Source of the DNA: Bacteroidota bacterium
GTDB taxonomy: Bacteria > Bacteroidota > Bacteroidia > NS11-12g > UBA9320
Length of the DNA stretch: 64,000 bases
Direction: 5' to 3'
Assembly (NCBI GenBank): GCA_016124755.1
Contig: WGNA01000027.1
Span: forward strand, 1 to 64,000
Made by a program: the position numbers and the translations under genes. This document shows positions 1 to 9,198 of this stretch, one piece after another. A model generated the notes under the pieces. The model had not been told where the DNA came from. It ran no database searches and saw nothing but the letters and a program-made list of their open reading frames with translations. Position 1 is the stretch's first letter. Every line of letters begins with the position of its first letter.

Positions 1-109
1 GTAATACCAGTATAAAATCGGTTACGAGACTCAGAGAACAAAATGTAACAACAAGACATATTCAGGATAAGGGATAGTTTGGCCAAGTAGAAATCTACCT
101 TAATAAATG

Positions 110-183
110 TGGGCCCACCTGGGCTCGAACCAGGGACCACCTGATTATGAGTCAGGTGCTCTAACCAACTGAGCTATAGGCCC
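110..183 (-). tRNA. tRNA with CAT anticodon (Ile2 or elongator Met)
   Basis: Read on the minus strand this forms a complete cloverleaf: a 7-bp acceptor stem (GGGCCTA with TGGGCCC), a D arm containing AGCTCAGTTGGTTAGAGC, an anticodon stem CCTGA/TCAGG around the loop CTCATAA, and a T arm with GGTTCGAGCC. The anticodon is CAT. It lacks initiator features. The ACTCATAATC context and T arm resemble bacterial tRNA-Ile2, whose C34 is modified to lysidine by TilS, but an elongator tRNA-Met cannot be excluded by eye. The discriminator is A and the 3' CCA is not encoded (ACA follows). Confidence 0.93.
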
Positions 184-259
184 GGAAAGAGAAAAACAAA
201 AAATAACTACCGGCTGCCCGGAAATGCACTTTTTGAGTGCGCAAAGTTATCTAAAGTAA

Positions 260-682
260 TTATGCGAAACGTTCCAGTGAACTGAAAAAGAAATTGCCTT
301 CTATTTCTGCGTTTTCATCACTGTCGCTTCCATGAACTGCATTTGCATCGATCGATTTTGCATACTTAGCACGGATTGTTCCTTCGGCAGCTTCAGCCGG
401 ATTTGTTGCACCAATGAGTGTTCGGAAATCTGCCACTGCGTTATCCTTCTCCAGAATCGCAGCTACGATCGCACCTGAACTCATAAATTCAACCAGGTCT
501 TTATAAAATGGTCGTTCCTTGTGAACTGCATAAAATTGACCTGCAGTTTCCGCATTGAGATGAGTGTACTTCATTGCGATTATTTTGAAACCTCCATCGT
601 TAATGTCTTTCAAAATGTTTCCGATGTGGCCGTTTTTAACCGCATCGGGTTTAATCATAGTAAAGGTTCTGTTAGTTGCCAT
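260..682 (-). CDS. ndk: nucleoside diphosphate kinase
   Basis: This 140-residue protein has the normal length of bacterial Ndk, which moves the gamma phosphate of ATP onto nucleoside diphosphates through a phospho-histidine. The N-terminal [10 protein letters not shown] strand and the active-site block NAVHGSDS with catalytic His117 are intact. It is monocistronic on the minus strand, between the tRNA and the divergent nrnA operon. A TATTTTTG -7 element lies 33 bp upstream of the ATG. Nothing about the gene is unusual. Confidence 0.97.
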   Translation of the reverse strand: MATNRTFTMIKPDAVKNGHIGNILKDINDGGFKIIAMKYTHLNAETAGQFYAVHKERPFYKDLVEFMSSGAIVAAILEKDNAVADFRTLIGATNPAEAAEGTIRAKYAKSIDANAVHGSDSDENAEIEGNFFFSSLERFA

Positions 683-715
683 TCTAGCTTTGTGTTGTCG
701 TTCTTAAAATCGCGG

Positions 716-723
716 CAAAAATA
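716..723 (-). promoter_or_regulatory. -7 element TATTTTTG upstream of ndk
   Basis: The minus strand reads TATTTTTG, an exact match to the Bacteroidota -7 consensus TAnnTTTG, 33 bp before the ndk ATG. No convincing -33 TTG was fixed. The assignment rests on the motif and its position. Confidence 0.5.
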
Positions 724-765
724 GCTTGGTTGGTTGAATTTGACGAGTTTTGTCCGAAATTGTAA

Positions 766-1791
766 ATGAATCATTTGGAGGATAATCTTGATGGCATTTC
801 CGACTGTTTTACCGGCAGGGCTAAGTTCGAAATCGTAATCACCACTCATCACAAACCGGATGCTGACGCTTTGGGGTCAACATTAGGTCTATATCACTTT
901 TTAAAAAGCCTCGGTCACAGGGTTTCACCTGTTTCTCCAACCGATTATGCTACATTTTTACAATGGATGCCGGGAAATGAGGATGTAATCAACTTTGAAG
1001 AATCCGAGGAGGTTTGTTCAGAATTGGTGGAGACCGCAGACTTAATTTTTTGTCTGGATTTTAATGATCTGTCGAGAATTAACAAACTTGGAGAGTATGT
1101 TAAAGCGTCTAATGCGGTTAAGGTAATGATCGACCATCATCGCGAACCAAGCGGCTTTGATGATTATCGATATTGGACTATCAATACCAGCTCTACGGCA
1201 GAATTGATATACGATGCAATTCTTAAATACGGTAGTCTCGATTCCATTGATCAGAAAATTGCGACATGCCTTTATTCAGGAATAATGACTGATACGGGTT
1301 CATTCCGTTTTGATTCTACCAGCAGCAATACGCACAGGGCTATTGCCAATCTGATTGATAAGGGAGCAGATTCAGCCGAAATTCACAGAAGACTGTTTGA
1401 TAATTTCACGTTGAATCGATTCAGATTTATGGGCTATGTGCTTTATCAAAAATTGGAAATTATACCGGAATACAATACCGCCTTGGTTTATATCACGAGA
1501 GAAGAACTAAAAATGTTTGAAGCTCAAACTGGAGATACCGAAGGTTTTGTGAATTTTGGATTAAGCGTTAAAGATGTTGTGTTCTCAGCTTTAATCGTTG
1601 ACAGAACTGTGCTAGTAAAAATGTCTTTCAGATCAAGTGGTGATTTCCCGTGTAATGAATTTGCCTCTGAATATTTTTCTGGTGGAGGACATAAAAATGC
1701 GGCAGGTGGATCTAGCAAAGACTCGTTGGACTTAACCGTTCAAAAATTCCGGAAGTTATTACCACAATACAGTAAATACCTGAAAAGTTAA
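766..1791 (+). CDS. nrnA: DHH-family oligoribonuclease / pAp phosphatase (NrnA-like)
   Basis: A 341-residue DHH/DHHA1 protein. Motif I is HHKPDADALGS (residues 28-38), motif II CLDFND (96-101), motif III DHHREP (123-128), and the C-terminal DHHA1 domain has the substrate-binding GGGHKNAAGG. This is the NrnA architecture: degradation of nanoRNAs to mononucleotides and dephosphorylation of pAp, with Mn ions held by the His/Asp motifs. Length is typical. It opens a plus-strand run, with the FKBP lipoprotein gene starting 6 bp after its stop. Motif I has PDAD instead of the commoner PDGD, a conservative difference. Confidence 0.93.
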   Translation: MNHLEDNLDGISDCFTGRAKFEIVITTHHKPDADALGSTLGLYHFLKSLGHRVSPVSPTDYATFLQWMPGNEDVINFEESEEVCSELVETADLIFCLDFNDLSRINKLGEYVKASNAVKVMIDHHREPSGFDDYRYWTINTSSTAELIYDAILKYGSLDSIDQKIATCLYSGIMTDTGSFRFDSTSSNTHRAIANLIDKGADSAEIHRRLFDNFTLNRFRFMGYVLYQKLEIIPEYNTALVYITREELKMFEAQTGDTEGFVNFGLSVKDVVFSALIVDRTVLVKMSFRSSGDFPCNEFASEYFSGGGHKNAAGGSSKDSLDLTVQKFRKLLPQYSKYLKS

Positions 1792-1797
1792 ACCGGC

Positions 1798-2643
1798 ATG
1801 CGAAACATAATTTTATTTCTGGTTGCATTGAACTTACTGTCTGCCTGTTCGGGTAAAAAGGAATACCATAAAACCGCATCCGGTCTCAGTTATCGGTTTA
1901 TAACAGAAAATCCTGTGGCTAAAGCAGGGAAGGTGGGAGATTTTTATTTTGTTAATCTCACACTAACGACTCTGGAAAATGAAAAACTGATGCAGGACAT
2001 CACTTACTTCGAAAGACACGAACCGGTTTACCCGGGAGATGTTCATGAAGGATTATCGTTGCTTCATGTGGGTGATAGTGTTGAGTTTTTGTTGAACGCC
2101 GATTCTTTCTTTCGCAATCATGGTCTCATGCACCTGAAACCGAAGGCTCTTACGAATCCGGATGACAAAATAAAATTGTACATCGGGGTTCTTAACATAT
2201 TAAACCCATATGAACATTTTGTGGTGAAATGCGAAGAAGAAGTTAAGATCATGGAGGAATTTGTGAAGCGCAAGGATTGGAAAACCACACTTGACTCAAC
2301 CGGAATTATGTATGAATTTGTCCAGTTGAATCCTTCGGGTGTTGAAGTTATCACAGGTGATTCCGTGGAAATTTCATACATCTATTACCCGATTAATGAG
2401 AACGGTGTTACCCGAACTAAGCCAGGAGAAACATGGAAATATCTGGTCGGTGATGATAAATTCAGGGTGAGTGGATTGAATCGGTTATTAGAGATGATGC
2501 ATGCAGATGAAAAAATTCGAGCGGTAATTCCTTTTTCTGAAGCTTTTGGTGAAGAGGGATTCGAACCGATGATTCCACCTTACACTGCTCTGATCATGGA
2601 GTTGGAAGTTAAAAAGGTTATCAAGCCGGTGAGTTTTAAATAG
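1798..2643 (+). CDS. FKBP-type peptidyl-prolyl isomerase-like lipoprotein
   Basis: A 281-residue envelope protein with a lipoprotein signal (LLSAC, lipidated Cys17). Two FKBP-like halves are visible: residues about 25-130 (SGLSYRF, HVGDSVEFLLNADSFF) and about 160-275 (GIMYEFVQLNPSG, PFSEAFGEEGF, PPYTALIMELEV). The second half keeps the family's closing strand. Such lipoproteins are predicted periplasmic folding factors; GldI of gliding flavobacteria belongs to the broader family, but I cannot assign that role. It sits 6 bp after nrnA and 16 bp before rfbB, so it is probably co-transcribed. Whether both halves are catalytic is unknown. Confidence 0.82.
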   Translation: MRNIILFLVALNLLSACSGKKEYHKTASGLSYRFITENPVAKAGKVGDFYFVNLTLTTLENEKLMQDITYFERHEPVYPGDVHEGLSLLHVGDSVEFLLNADSFFRNHGLMHLKPKALTNPDDKIKLYIGVLNILNPYEHFVVKCEEEVKIMEEFVKRKDWKTTLDSTGIMYEFVQLNPSGVEVITGDSVEISYIYYPINENGVTRTKPGETWKYLVGDDKFRVSGLNRLLEMMHADEKIRAVIPFSEAFGEEGFEPMIPPYTALIMELEVKKVIKPVSFK

Positions 2644-2659
2644 CTATTCAATAATTGAA

Positions 2660-3703
2660 ATGAAAATACTTGTTACCGGAGGCGCAGGATTTATCGGATC
2701 TCATGTGGTGAGGCGTCTGGTTAATGGATATCCTGATCATCAAATCTACAATCTGGATAAGCTAACATACGCAGGTAACCTTGAGAACCTGAAGGATATT
2801 GAATCGAAACAGAACTATCATTTTGTTAAAGGTGACATTTGCGACGAAGCTTTTATCGTCTCTTTATTTGAAGAGAACAAGTTTGATTCAGTAGTTCATC
2901 TGGCGGCAGAATCGCATGTTGACAGAAGTATTTCGGGACCTAAAGCTTTTCTTCAAACAAACATATTGGGTACCGCTAATTTGTTAGATGCCTACAGATT
3001 ATACGGCAATATTTCGGTTGGTAAATTTTATCACATTAGTACAGATGAAGTTTACGGAGAACTGGGTGAAACAGGAAAATTCACCGAAACAACATGCTAC
3101 AAACCGAACTCTCCTTATTCTGCCTCAAAAGCTTCTTCTGATCATTTGGTTCGCGCATGGCACAAGACCTTTAATCTTCCGGTAGTAATTTCAAATTGCT
3201 CTAATAATTACGGATCAAATCATTTTCCGGAGAAACTCATTCCGCTGGTAATAAAAAATGTAATAGAAAGAAAACCGATTCCGGTTTATGGTGAAGGTAA
3301 AAATGTAAGGGATTGGTTGTTCGTAGAAGACCATGCCGCTGCTATTGATTTGATTTTACATCACGGCAGAGTTGGGGAAACCTATAATATTGGCGGTGAA
3401 AATGAGTGGCAGAATATTGAGATCGTAAAATTGATTTGCAGAATTCTCGATGAAAAACTGAATCGTCGAATCGGAGAAAGTTCAGAGTTGATAACCTTTG
3501 TTAAGGATCGGGCCGGTCACGATTTTAGGTACGCCATTGATGCATCGAAATTAAAAATGGAATTGGGCTGGAAACCGGAAGTAACCTTTGAAGAAGGAAT
3601 TGAAAAAACGATAGACTGGTATTTGAAAAATCAGGATTGGGTTCAAAGAGTTTCGTCCGGAGAATATCAACATTATTACGAACAGCAATACAGTCAACGA
3701 TAG
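2660..3703 (+). CDS. rfbB: dTDP-glucose 4,6-dehydratase
   Basis: A 347-residue extended SDR enzyme. It has the NAD-binding TGGAGFIGSH near the N terminus, STDEVYGE carrying the Asp-Glu pair of 4,6-dehydratases (residues 129-130), and the catalytic YSASK (Tyr153, Lys157). It converts dTDP-glucose to dTDP-4-keto-6-deoxyglucose, the second step of the dTDP-rhamnose and related deoxysugar routes. rfbA follows 6 bp downstream. The later genes rfbC and rfbD are not in this window, so the final sugar cannot be stated. Confidence 0.97.
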   Translation: MKILVTGGAGFIGSHVVRRLVNGYPDHQIYNLDKLTYAGNLENLKDIESKQNYHFVKGDICDEAFIVSLFEENKFDSVVHLAAESHVDRSISGPKAFLQTNILGTANLLDAYRLYGNISVGKFYHISTDEVYGELGETGKFTETTCYKPNSPYSASKASSDHLVRAWHKTFNLPVVISNCSNNYGSNHFPEKLIPLVIKNVIERKPIPVYGEGKNVRDWLFVEDHAAAIDLILHHGRVGETYNIGGENEWQNIEIVKLICRILDEKLNRRIGESSELITFVKDRAGHDFRYAIDASKLKMELGWKPEVTFEEGIEKTIDWYLKNQDWVQRVSSGEYQHYYEQQYSQR

Positions 3704-3709
3704 AATAGA

Positions 3710-4570
3710 ATGAAAGGAATAATCCTGGCAGGAGGCGCCGGTACAAGACTGCATCCCTTAACTCTGGCGATGAGTAAACAATTGATGCCGGTTTACGATA
3801 AACCCATGATTTATTATCCGTTGTCGACATTAATGATGGCGGGTATCAGGGAAATACTCATAATAAGTACTCCTCAGGATCTTCCTCATTTCCGCAGATT
3901 ACTGGGTAATGGTGAAAATCTTGGTTGCAGGTTTCAATACATGGTTCAGGAAGTTCCGAATGGTCTTGCTCAGGCTTTTGTGTTGGGTGCTGAATTTATT
4001 GGTAATGATAAAGTAGCTCTGATATTGGGTGACAATATTTTCTTTGGTGCCTCCCTCAGAGAAATGTTGAAATCCCATAACGATCCGGAAGGAGGTGTGA
4101 TCTTCGCATATCATGTTTCAGATCCCGAAAGATATGGAGTTGTGGAATTTGATTCGGATATGAAAGCCATTTCGATAGAAGAGAAACCGGCAACTCCCAA
4201 ATCTAATTACGCTGTTCCGGGATTGTATTTTTACGACAACTCAGTTGTACAAATTGCCAAAGATTTGAAACCATCTGCCCGGGGTGAATACGAAATCACA
4301 GATGTAAATAAAGAATATCTCAATCGAAATAATTTACAAGTTGGCGTAATGGATCGGGGAACCGCCTGGCTGGATACCGGAACGTTTGCTTCACTTATGC
4401 AGGCCGGACAATTCGTTCAGGTAATTGAAGATCGTCAGGGTTTGAAAATCGGTTGTATTGAAGAAGTTGCCTTTCAGGAAGGATATATCAGTTCAGGTCA
4501 ATTAAAAGAACTCGCAAACAGGCTCACGAAAAGTGGGTATGGAGATTATCTGCTAAACTTGCTTAAATGA
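3710..4570 (+). CDS. rfbA: glucose-1-phosphate thymidylyltransferase
   Basis: A 286-residue nucleotidyltransferase beginning with [16 protein letters not shown] and followed by [18 protein letters not shown], the diagnostic nucleotide-binding and sugar-binding blocks of RfbA/RmlA. It makes dTDP-glucose from dTTP and glucose-1-phosphate, the substrate of the preceding rfbB product. Length is normal for the family. The stop overlaps the start of the ABC transporter in an ATGA junction, which implies translational coupling with the exporter. Confidence 0.97.
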   Translation: MKGIILAGGAGTRLHPLTLAMSKQLMPVYDKPMIYYPLSTLMMAGIREILIISTPQDLPHFRRLLGNGENLGCRFQYMVQEVPNGLAQAFVLGAEFIGNDKVALILGDNIFFGASLREMLKSHNDPEGGVIFAYHVSDPERYGVVEFDSDMKAISIEEKPATPKSNYAVPGLYFYDNSVVQIAKDLKPSARGEYEITDVNKEYLNRNNLQVGVMDRGTAWLDTGTFASLMQAGQFVQVIEDRQGLKIGCIEEVAFQEGYISSGQLKELANRLTKSGYGDYLLNLLK

Positions 4571-6285
4571 AACCGGAAACCGCTTCGGTACTGAGTGGTT
4601 ACAAAATTTTAATCGATCTCATTGGACATCAGAATCGCGGAACACTTGCAAAAATGTTTCTGCTTTCTCTGATTGCTCTTTTTCTGGAAGTGCTCGGTGT
4701 TTTTCTGTTATTTCTGATTGTAGTGCTGATACTTGACCCGGATCAGTATGATTATTACATCAACCATATTTTTAAACTCCAAGTCAATTTAACCGGTTCA
4801 ACAAATCTCCGGGTTCAGAATATTGTCGGAATTCTTGTGCTGTTTCTTTTAAAGATATTCTTCGCATACAGACTAAATTTAGGTTCTGTAAAACTGGCGT
4901 TTGAAATTGCCGAAAAGGTAACAGAAGATAAATATGAAAAACGGTTGCGGGAGAAGATTTACTTCACCGACGAAAGCAATGTCTCAAAATGGATTAATGA
5001 ATTGTATTCGGTCACGGAAACTTTTCCGTTGCATCTCATCTTTTCCATGGTGACTTTCTTTTCAGAGTTACTTTTCTTGTTCTTATGTGTTATTATTTTG
5101 AGTTGGTATTCTTTTCAACTCGTTGTTCTCTTTCTGTTTTCACTAATTCCTGTTGTGTTAGTAACGTTATTGCTCAGACAAAAAAAACTAAGAGAACTCG
5201 GGAAAAGAGATCACTCGTCTATGAATCTATTCTTTCAAAAGGTGATCAATACTGCCCATAATTTTGTTGATATCACTTTGTCCGGGAAACAAAATTATTT
5301 CAAGGAACAACTCATAAACTCCCGTAATGATTTATATGCAAACCGAAAGCAGATGTATACGTACAGGAATCTTGTGCATATCAGGCTCGTTGAATTGGGG
5401 TCGATTCTTAGTGTGGTTGCATTGGCGTTATATACCCTAAAACAAGGTACAACTCAAGGCGTTACATCCTTCGCGTTGTTCTCATCTTTTGCTTTTCGAA
5501 TGATTCCGTCTATTAACCGGCTTGCCAACTCATATTCAATTTTCAATTCTTTCAGCTACTTAATTAGACCGGAAAAGGAACTATCTGAAATCGAGAAAAG
5601 TCGAATTGGTGCCGTCCCTATTCATTTCAATAATCAAATTCAATTCGTACGTGTTTCATTTACCTATCCCGGTGTAAGAAAGGTTCTGGACTCATGCAAC
5701 TTTTCAATTTTAAAAGGTAGTTGGACTGGAATTTCCGGGAAATCAGGAAATGGAAAAACAACCTTAGCAAAGCTTTTAACAGGCTTGTTGGAACCCGACT
5801 CCGGGGAAATTCTGATTGACAACAATGATCTTCGAACGGTCAGAAAATCCTGGCAGAATATCATTGCTTATGTTGGTCAGGAACCTCAGCTATTAATGGA
5901 CACGGTAATGAGGAATGTTGCTTTTGGGGAAAATGATCCTAACGAGGAACGTGTTGTTACTGCTCTTAAAAAGGTCGATTTGTACGATTGGGTATTGCAA
6001 CAATCGAATGCACTTAATCATGTGTTGATTGAACGGGGCGGGAATTTATCCGGAGGACAACGACAGCGGCTGTCAATTGCCAGAGCGCTCTATGCGGAGG
6101 CAGAGGTGTTCATTTTTGACGAGACTACAAACTCATTGGACGAGCAATCGAAAGGTGATATTTTAGATTTGATTTTGCGTCTTAAGAATGATGAAAAAAC
6201 CATTATCACAATTTCACACGACGCATCGGTATTAGCGCATTGCGATTCTATATTGTATGTCGAAAATGGTAAAGTTTCTTTTTAG
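4567..6285 (+). CDS. ABC transporter, fused membrane and ATPase domains
   Basis: A 572-residue half-transporter. The first 320 residues hold several hydrophobic helices (type IV exporter fold). The C-terminal ATPase has Walker [10 protein letters not shown], signature LSGGQRQR, Walker [13 protein letters not shown] and an H-loop ISHD. Half-transporters of this type dimerise and export lipids, glycolipids or peptides. Coupling to rfbA by an ATGA overlap suggests a glycan or glycolipid substrate, but this is inference from context. The signature and both Walker motifs look intact. The 3' end overlaps the next gene by 29 bp. Confidence 0.88.
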   Translation: MKPETASVLSGYKILIDLIGHQNRGTLAKMFLLSLIALFLEVLGVFLLFLIVVLILDPDQYDYYINHIFKLQVNLTGSTNLRVQNIVGILVLFLLKIFFAYRLNLGSVKLAFEIAEKVTEDKYEKRLREKIYFTDESNVSKWINELYSVTETFPLHLIFSMVTFFSELLFLFLCVIILSWYSFQLVVLFLFSLIPVVLVTLLLRQKKLRELGKRDHSSMNLFFQKVINTAHNFVDITLSGKQNYFKEQLINSRNDLYANRKQMYTYRNLVHIRLVELGSILSVVALALYTLKQGTTQGVTSFALFSSFAFRMIPSINRLANSYSIFNSFSYLIRPEKELSEIEKSRIGAVPIHFNNQIQFVRVSFTYPGVRKVLDSCNFSILKGSWTGISGKSGNGKTTLAKLLTGLLEPDSGEILIDNNDLRTVRKSWQNIIAYVGQEPQLLMDTVMRNVAFGENDPNEERVVTALKKVDLYDWVLQQSNALNHVLIERGGNLSGGQRQRLSIARALYAEAEVFIFDETTNSLDEQSKGDILDLILRLKNDEKTIITISHDASVLAHCDSILYVENGKVSF

Positions 6286-7147
6286 ATGGGTTAAAAAAAT
6301 TGGTATTCTCACCGTATTCTTTTTACTCATTTTAAAATTTTCGGGTTGTGTCAGGCTCCGGGATTCCCCCCGAAAAATCAGATCCAAATTTGAAGACAAA
6401 GGTTTCGATGTTAAACTAACGACTTTAACAGTTGACAATAAATCATTGCACTTTGTCAGCACATCAAGAGACAGCCTCAAACCGTACGTTGTCTTTGTTC
6501 ATGGTTCGCCGGGTTCTCTCAATAATTATTATAACAGTATGTTTGATTCAACCCTTCGGTCTGATTTTGAAATGATTAGTATAGATCGACCCGGGTTCGG
6601 ATTCTCCGATTTTGGCAGGTCGGTTCCTTCTTTAAGTGAGCAGGCCCGAATTATTAAACCTCTTTTGGATTCTCTTAAATCATCAGGTAGAAAGGTAATT
6701 CTTGTCGGTCACAGTTATGGAGGGCCGTTGGTGGGACAAATCACGGTAATGTATCCTGAAATAATCGATGCTTTGGTTATAGTTGCCGGGTCGATTGATC
6801 CGGATCTTGAGCCCAAAGAATGGTGGAGAAAACCTGCGAATAGTATTTGGGTTCGATGGATTCTTCCGCAGGTAATGGTAACATCAAATCAGGAAATTCT
6901 TGCACTCAAAAATGATTTGGAAAACCTGAAATCTTCGTGGAAAGAAATCAAGAAACCGGTTTTGGTAATTCAGGGAGAAAAGGATATTTTGGTTGATCCG
7001 GCGAATGCAGATTTTGCTGAAAAGGAAATTACCTCGTCACGATATTTCAGGGTGATCAGGGTGCCAGGTGTTAATCACTTTATTCCCTTTCAACAAGACT
7101 CGCTAATCACTCAGGCACTAACAGAAATCCGGAAACAACTCAACTGA
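6257..7147 (+). CDS. membrane-anchored alpha/beta hydrolase
   Basis: A 296-residue protein with an N-terminal hydrophobic segment (residues 15-30) ending in SGC, possibly a lipoprotein signal, then an alpha/beta hydrolase domain. HGSPGS (82-87) is the oxyanion-hole loop, GHSYGG gives nucleophile Ser153, GEKD the likely acid, and GVNHF the catalytic His. The substrate is unknown. It overlaps the ABC gene by 29 bp in another frame; an alternative ATG lies three codons in (6266). Its 3' end overlaps the convergent ACMSD gene by 8 bp. An envelope location is likely. Confidence 0.82.
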   Translation: MSKMVKFLFRWVKKIGILTVFFLLILKFSGCVRLRDSPRKIRSKFEDKGFDVKLTTLTVDNKSLHFVSTSRDSLKPYVVFVHGSPGSLNNYYNSMFDSTLRSDFEMISIDRPGFGFSDFGRSVPSLSEQARIIKPLLDSLKSSGRKVILVGHSYGGPLVGQITVMYPEIIDALVIVAGSIDPDLEPKEWWRKPANSIWVRWILPQVMVTSNQEILALKNDLENLKSSWKEIKKPVLVIQGEKDILVDPANADFAEKEITSSRYFRVIRVPGVNHFIPFQQDSLITQALTEIRKQLN

Positions 7148-8168
7148 GTTTCACTTTGAGGCCGAGAAAATCAAACGCATTTTTATAAAATAATTTGTTT
7201 TTGGTACTCTGTGTTAAGTCATTCATTTCCTGAATAAATTTCCCGTGCTGCAAATCGCCTAACGGAAAAGGGTAATCAGTTCCATAGGAAATTCGGTCTT
7301 CTCCGATAACCTGAATCAGATACCGCAGTGCATCTTTATCGTGAGTAATACCATCAACCCAGAATTTGCCACGATAATCATAAGGATCGGATACGTCATT
7401 AATGTTAACCAAATCCGGACGGCAATGCCAGCCATGAGAAATTCTGCCAAGTGTATGGGCAAAGGAACCTCCGCCATGAGCAAACATCACTTTTAGTTTG
7501 GGAAACTTATCAAATACGCCCCCGAATAGCATACTGCAAATTGCCCGACATGTTTCTGCAGGCATTCCAACCAACCAAGGCAACCAATATTTCTGCATAT
7601 CTCCCTGTCCCATCATTTCCCATGGATGAACAAAAACAGCCATTTCGAGATCCTGAGCAGCCTCCCAAAAGGCAAAAAAATCTTCGTGATCGAGATTTTT
7701 ATCCTCGATGTGAGAACCGATTTCAATCCCGGGTAAGCCCAGTTGTTTACATCGTTCAAGTTCCTGGATTGCCAGATCGATATTTTGCATTGGTAGTGTA
7801 CCAAGGCCAACAAAGCGAGTGGGATATTTTTCCTGAATTTCAGTAAAGAAATCGTTCAGGAACATACTCCAGTTTAAGGTATGTTCTGGTTTTGCCCAGT
7901 AATAAAAAAGAACGGGGATATTGCATAACGCCATGATATTTACACCATTGGCATTCATGTCTTCAATGATGGCTTCCGGGTCATAGCAATTTCTGTCAAC
8001 TCTTCTAAAGAAAACACCATCGTCCCGCATCATTCTTTTTGAATCAGATTGAGGCTCGTTTTCAAGCCTGATAAATCCACCGTAGCCGAATTTTTCTTTC
8101 AGATCAGGCCAGCTCGCAGGCATAATGTGAGCGTGTATATCGAATTTGAATTGATTCGAATCAGACAT
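7140..8168 (-). CDS. 2-amino-3-carboxymuconate-6-semialdehyde decarboxylase (ACMSD)
   Basis: A 342-residue amidohydrolase-fold protein closely resembling known ACMSD, including animal forms: DIHAHIMPASWPDL, then KYWLPWLVGMPAET, FPKLKVMFAHGGGSF, GRISHGWHCRPDL and GTDYPFPLGDLQHGK. Metal ligands are visible as His12/His14, the His of VHPW and the Asp of GTDYPF. ACMSD decarboxylates the unstable product of 3-hydroxyanthranilate dioxygenase to 2-aminomuconate semialdehyde, pulling carbon away from quinolinate and NAD synthesis. The upstream gene of the pair is that dioxygenase, 28 bp away, which strongly supports the assignment. Confidence 0.95.
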   Translation of the reverse strand: MSDSNQFKFDIHAHIMPASWPDLKEKFGYGGFIRLENEPQSDSKRMMRDDGVFFRRVDRNCYDPEAIIEDMNANGVNIMALCNIPVLFYYWAKPEHTLNWSMFLNDFFTEIQEKYPTRFVGLGTLPMQNIDLAIQELERCKQLGLPGIEIGSHIEDKNLDHEDFFAFWEAAQDLEMAVFVHPWEMMGQGDMQKYWLPWLVGMPAETCRAICSMLFGGVFDKFPKLKVMFAHGGGSFAHTLGRISHGWHCRPDLVNINDVSDPYDYRGKFWVDGITHDKDALRYLIQVIGEDRISYGTDYPFPLGDLQHGKFIQEMNDLTQSTKNKLFYKNAFDFLGLKVKLS

Positions 8169-8196
8169 TAATTAAATTCAGTTGAATGTGATTTGA

Positions 8197-8718
8197 TTAT
8201 ACGAAGCGTTCGTCAGCTTCCATTACGTGTCCGCATTCCGGACAAGTTCTCATCTCGATTGAACCGTAAAACTCTTTAAACCTCGGTATAAAATCCTTTT
8301 CAATATCCTCAAGTGTGAAATATGTCTCATGCAGTTTATGATTGCAGTTTTCACAAAACCAAAGCAAACCATCTGTGGTATCGGGTCTTTTGAGTTCGAC
8401 AACCAGGCCGATACTTCCTTCCGATCGAACCGGACTATGAGGAACCTTGCCCGGTAATAAGAACATATCTCCGGCAGACAGATTTATATCTACCGCATTT
8501 CCATCCTCCTGAATTCTAACCGTGATGTCGCCCTCCAATTGGTAAAACAGTTCTTCAGTTTCATTATAATGATAATCCTTTCGGGCATTCGGTCCGGCAA
8601 CAATCATTACGATATAATCTCCGGCTTCCTTGTACAGATTCCTGTTTCCAACCGGAGGCTTTAGTTCATGGCGATTTTCTTCAATCCATTTATTAAGGTT
8701 AAAAGGTCTTCTGATCAT
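8197..8718 (-). CDS. 3-hydroxyanthranilate 3,4-dioxygenase
   Basis: A 173-residue cupin with HAAO features. Candidate Fe(II) ligands are His50 (KDYHYNETEE), Glu56 and His94 (PHSPVR). The C-terminal bacterial-type rubredoxin-like metal site has CENC and CPECGH. It opens the ring of 3-hydroxyanthranilate to 2-amino-3-carboxymuconate semialdehyde, the ACMSD substrate. It is first in a two-gene minus-strand operon. No kynureninase, kynurenine monooxygenase or 2-aminomuconate dehydrogenase gene is in the window, so the rest of the route must lie elsewhere. Confidence 0.95.
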   Translation of the reverse strand: MIRRPFNLNKWIEENRHELKPPVGNRNLYKEAGDYIVMIVAGPNARKDYHYNETEELFYQLEGDITVRIQEDGNAVDINLSAGDMFLLPGKVPHSPVRSEGSIGLVVELKRPDTTDGLLWFCENCNHKLHETYFTLEDIEKDFIPRFKEFYGSIEMRTCPECGHVMEADERFV

Positions 8719-8951
8719 AATCCTAAGCTTTGGCCGAAATTACGGTTTCACGGTCAAATGAAAGTGATGGGGATTTGCTCATTTCGAATTTAGGAATTGC
8801 CCTTATCCGGTATTTATCCCGACTCCGGAAAGCACATTGAACCGCGCCGAAGCGAATGCGCATTTCCTCGAAATTATAATTCCGTGTAATTCAACTCTTT
8901 AATAATGAATTCTGATCCGTGAGCTAAATCCTTATTCTCTGCCAAAAAACC

Positions 8952-8959
8952 TAACTTTG
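8952..8959 (+). promoter_or_regulatory. -7 element TAACTTTG upstream of tatA
   Basis: An exact TAnnTTTG match ends 16 bp before the tatA ATG, in the 257-bp space (8719-8975) between the divergent HAAO and tatA genes. The rest of that space shows no gene or strong hairpin. Confidence 0.5.
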
Positions 8960-8975
8960 AGCCAAATTTTTTATC

Positions 8976-9191
8976 ATGACAAGTTTGTCAATCTTATTAG
9001 TATTCGGTTTCCCGGAGTGGGGTCTGATACTGCTTGCAGTTGTGTTGTTATTCGGCGGAAGAAAAATTCCGGAATTAATGCGTGGTTTGGGTCAGGGGAT
9101 CAGAGAATTTAACAATGCCAAAAATGATGTTAAAAAACACATTGAAGATGGCATGAGAGAAGATTCCAAGTCTGGAAAGGAAGACAAGTAA
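8976..9191 (+). CDS. tatA: Sec-independent translocase component TatA/E
   Basis: A 71-residue protein with one N-terminal membrane helix ([12 protein letters not shown]), the hinge [14 protein letters not shown], then an amphipathic helix and a charged tail ([19 protein letters not shown]). This is the TatA/TatE layout; TatA oligomers form the passage for folded twin-arginine substrates. tatC is not in the window. gatA follows 7 bp later, so the genes are probably co-transcribed. Confidence 0.93.
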   Translation: MTSLSILLVFGFPEWGLILLAVVLLFGGRKIPELMRGLGQGIREFNNAKNDVKKHIEDGMREDSKSGKEDK

Positions 9192-9198
9192 TCCGGGG

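Noticed and set aside
87-98. Short GTAGA/TCTAC hairpin after the tRNA
   Set aside because: Only 5 bp with a 2-nt loop and no good T run; too weak for a terminator.
1-109. Possible coding fragment at the left edge
   Set aside because: No convincing frame or motif; it seems to be spacer downstream of the tRNA.
4567-6285. ABC Walker B (DETTNSLD) as degenerate
   Set aside because: The Asp-Glu pair is intact; the change from DEATSALD is ordinary variation.
7451-7846. 131-codon plus-strand frame opposite ACMSD
   Set aside because: Antisense to a very well conserved enzyme and shows no domain.
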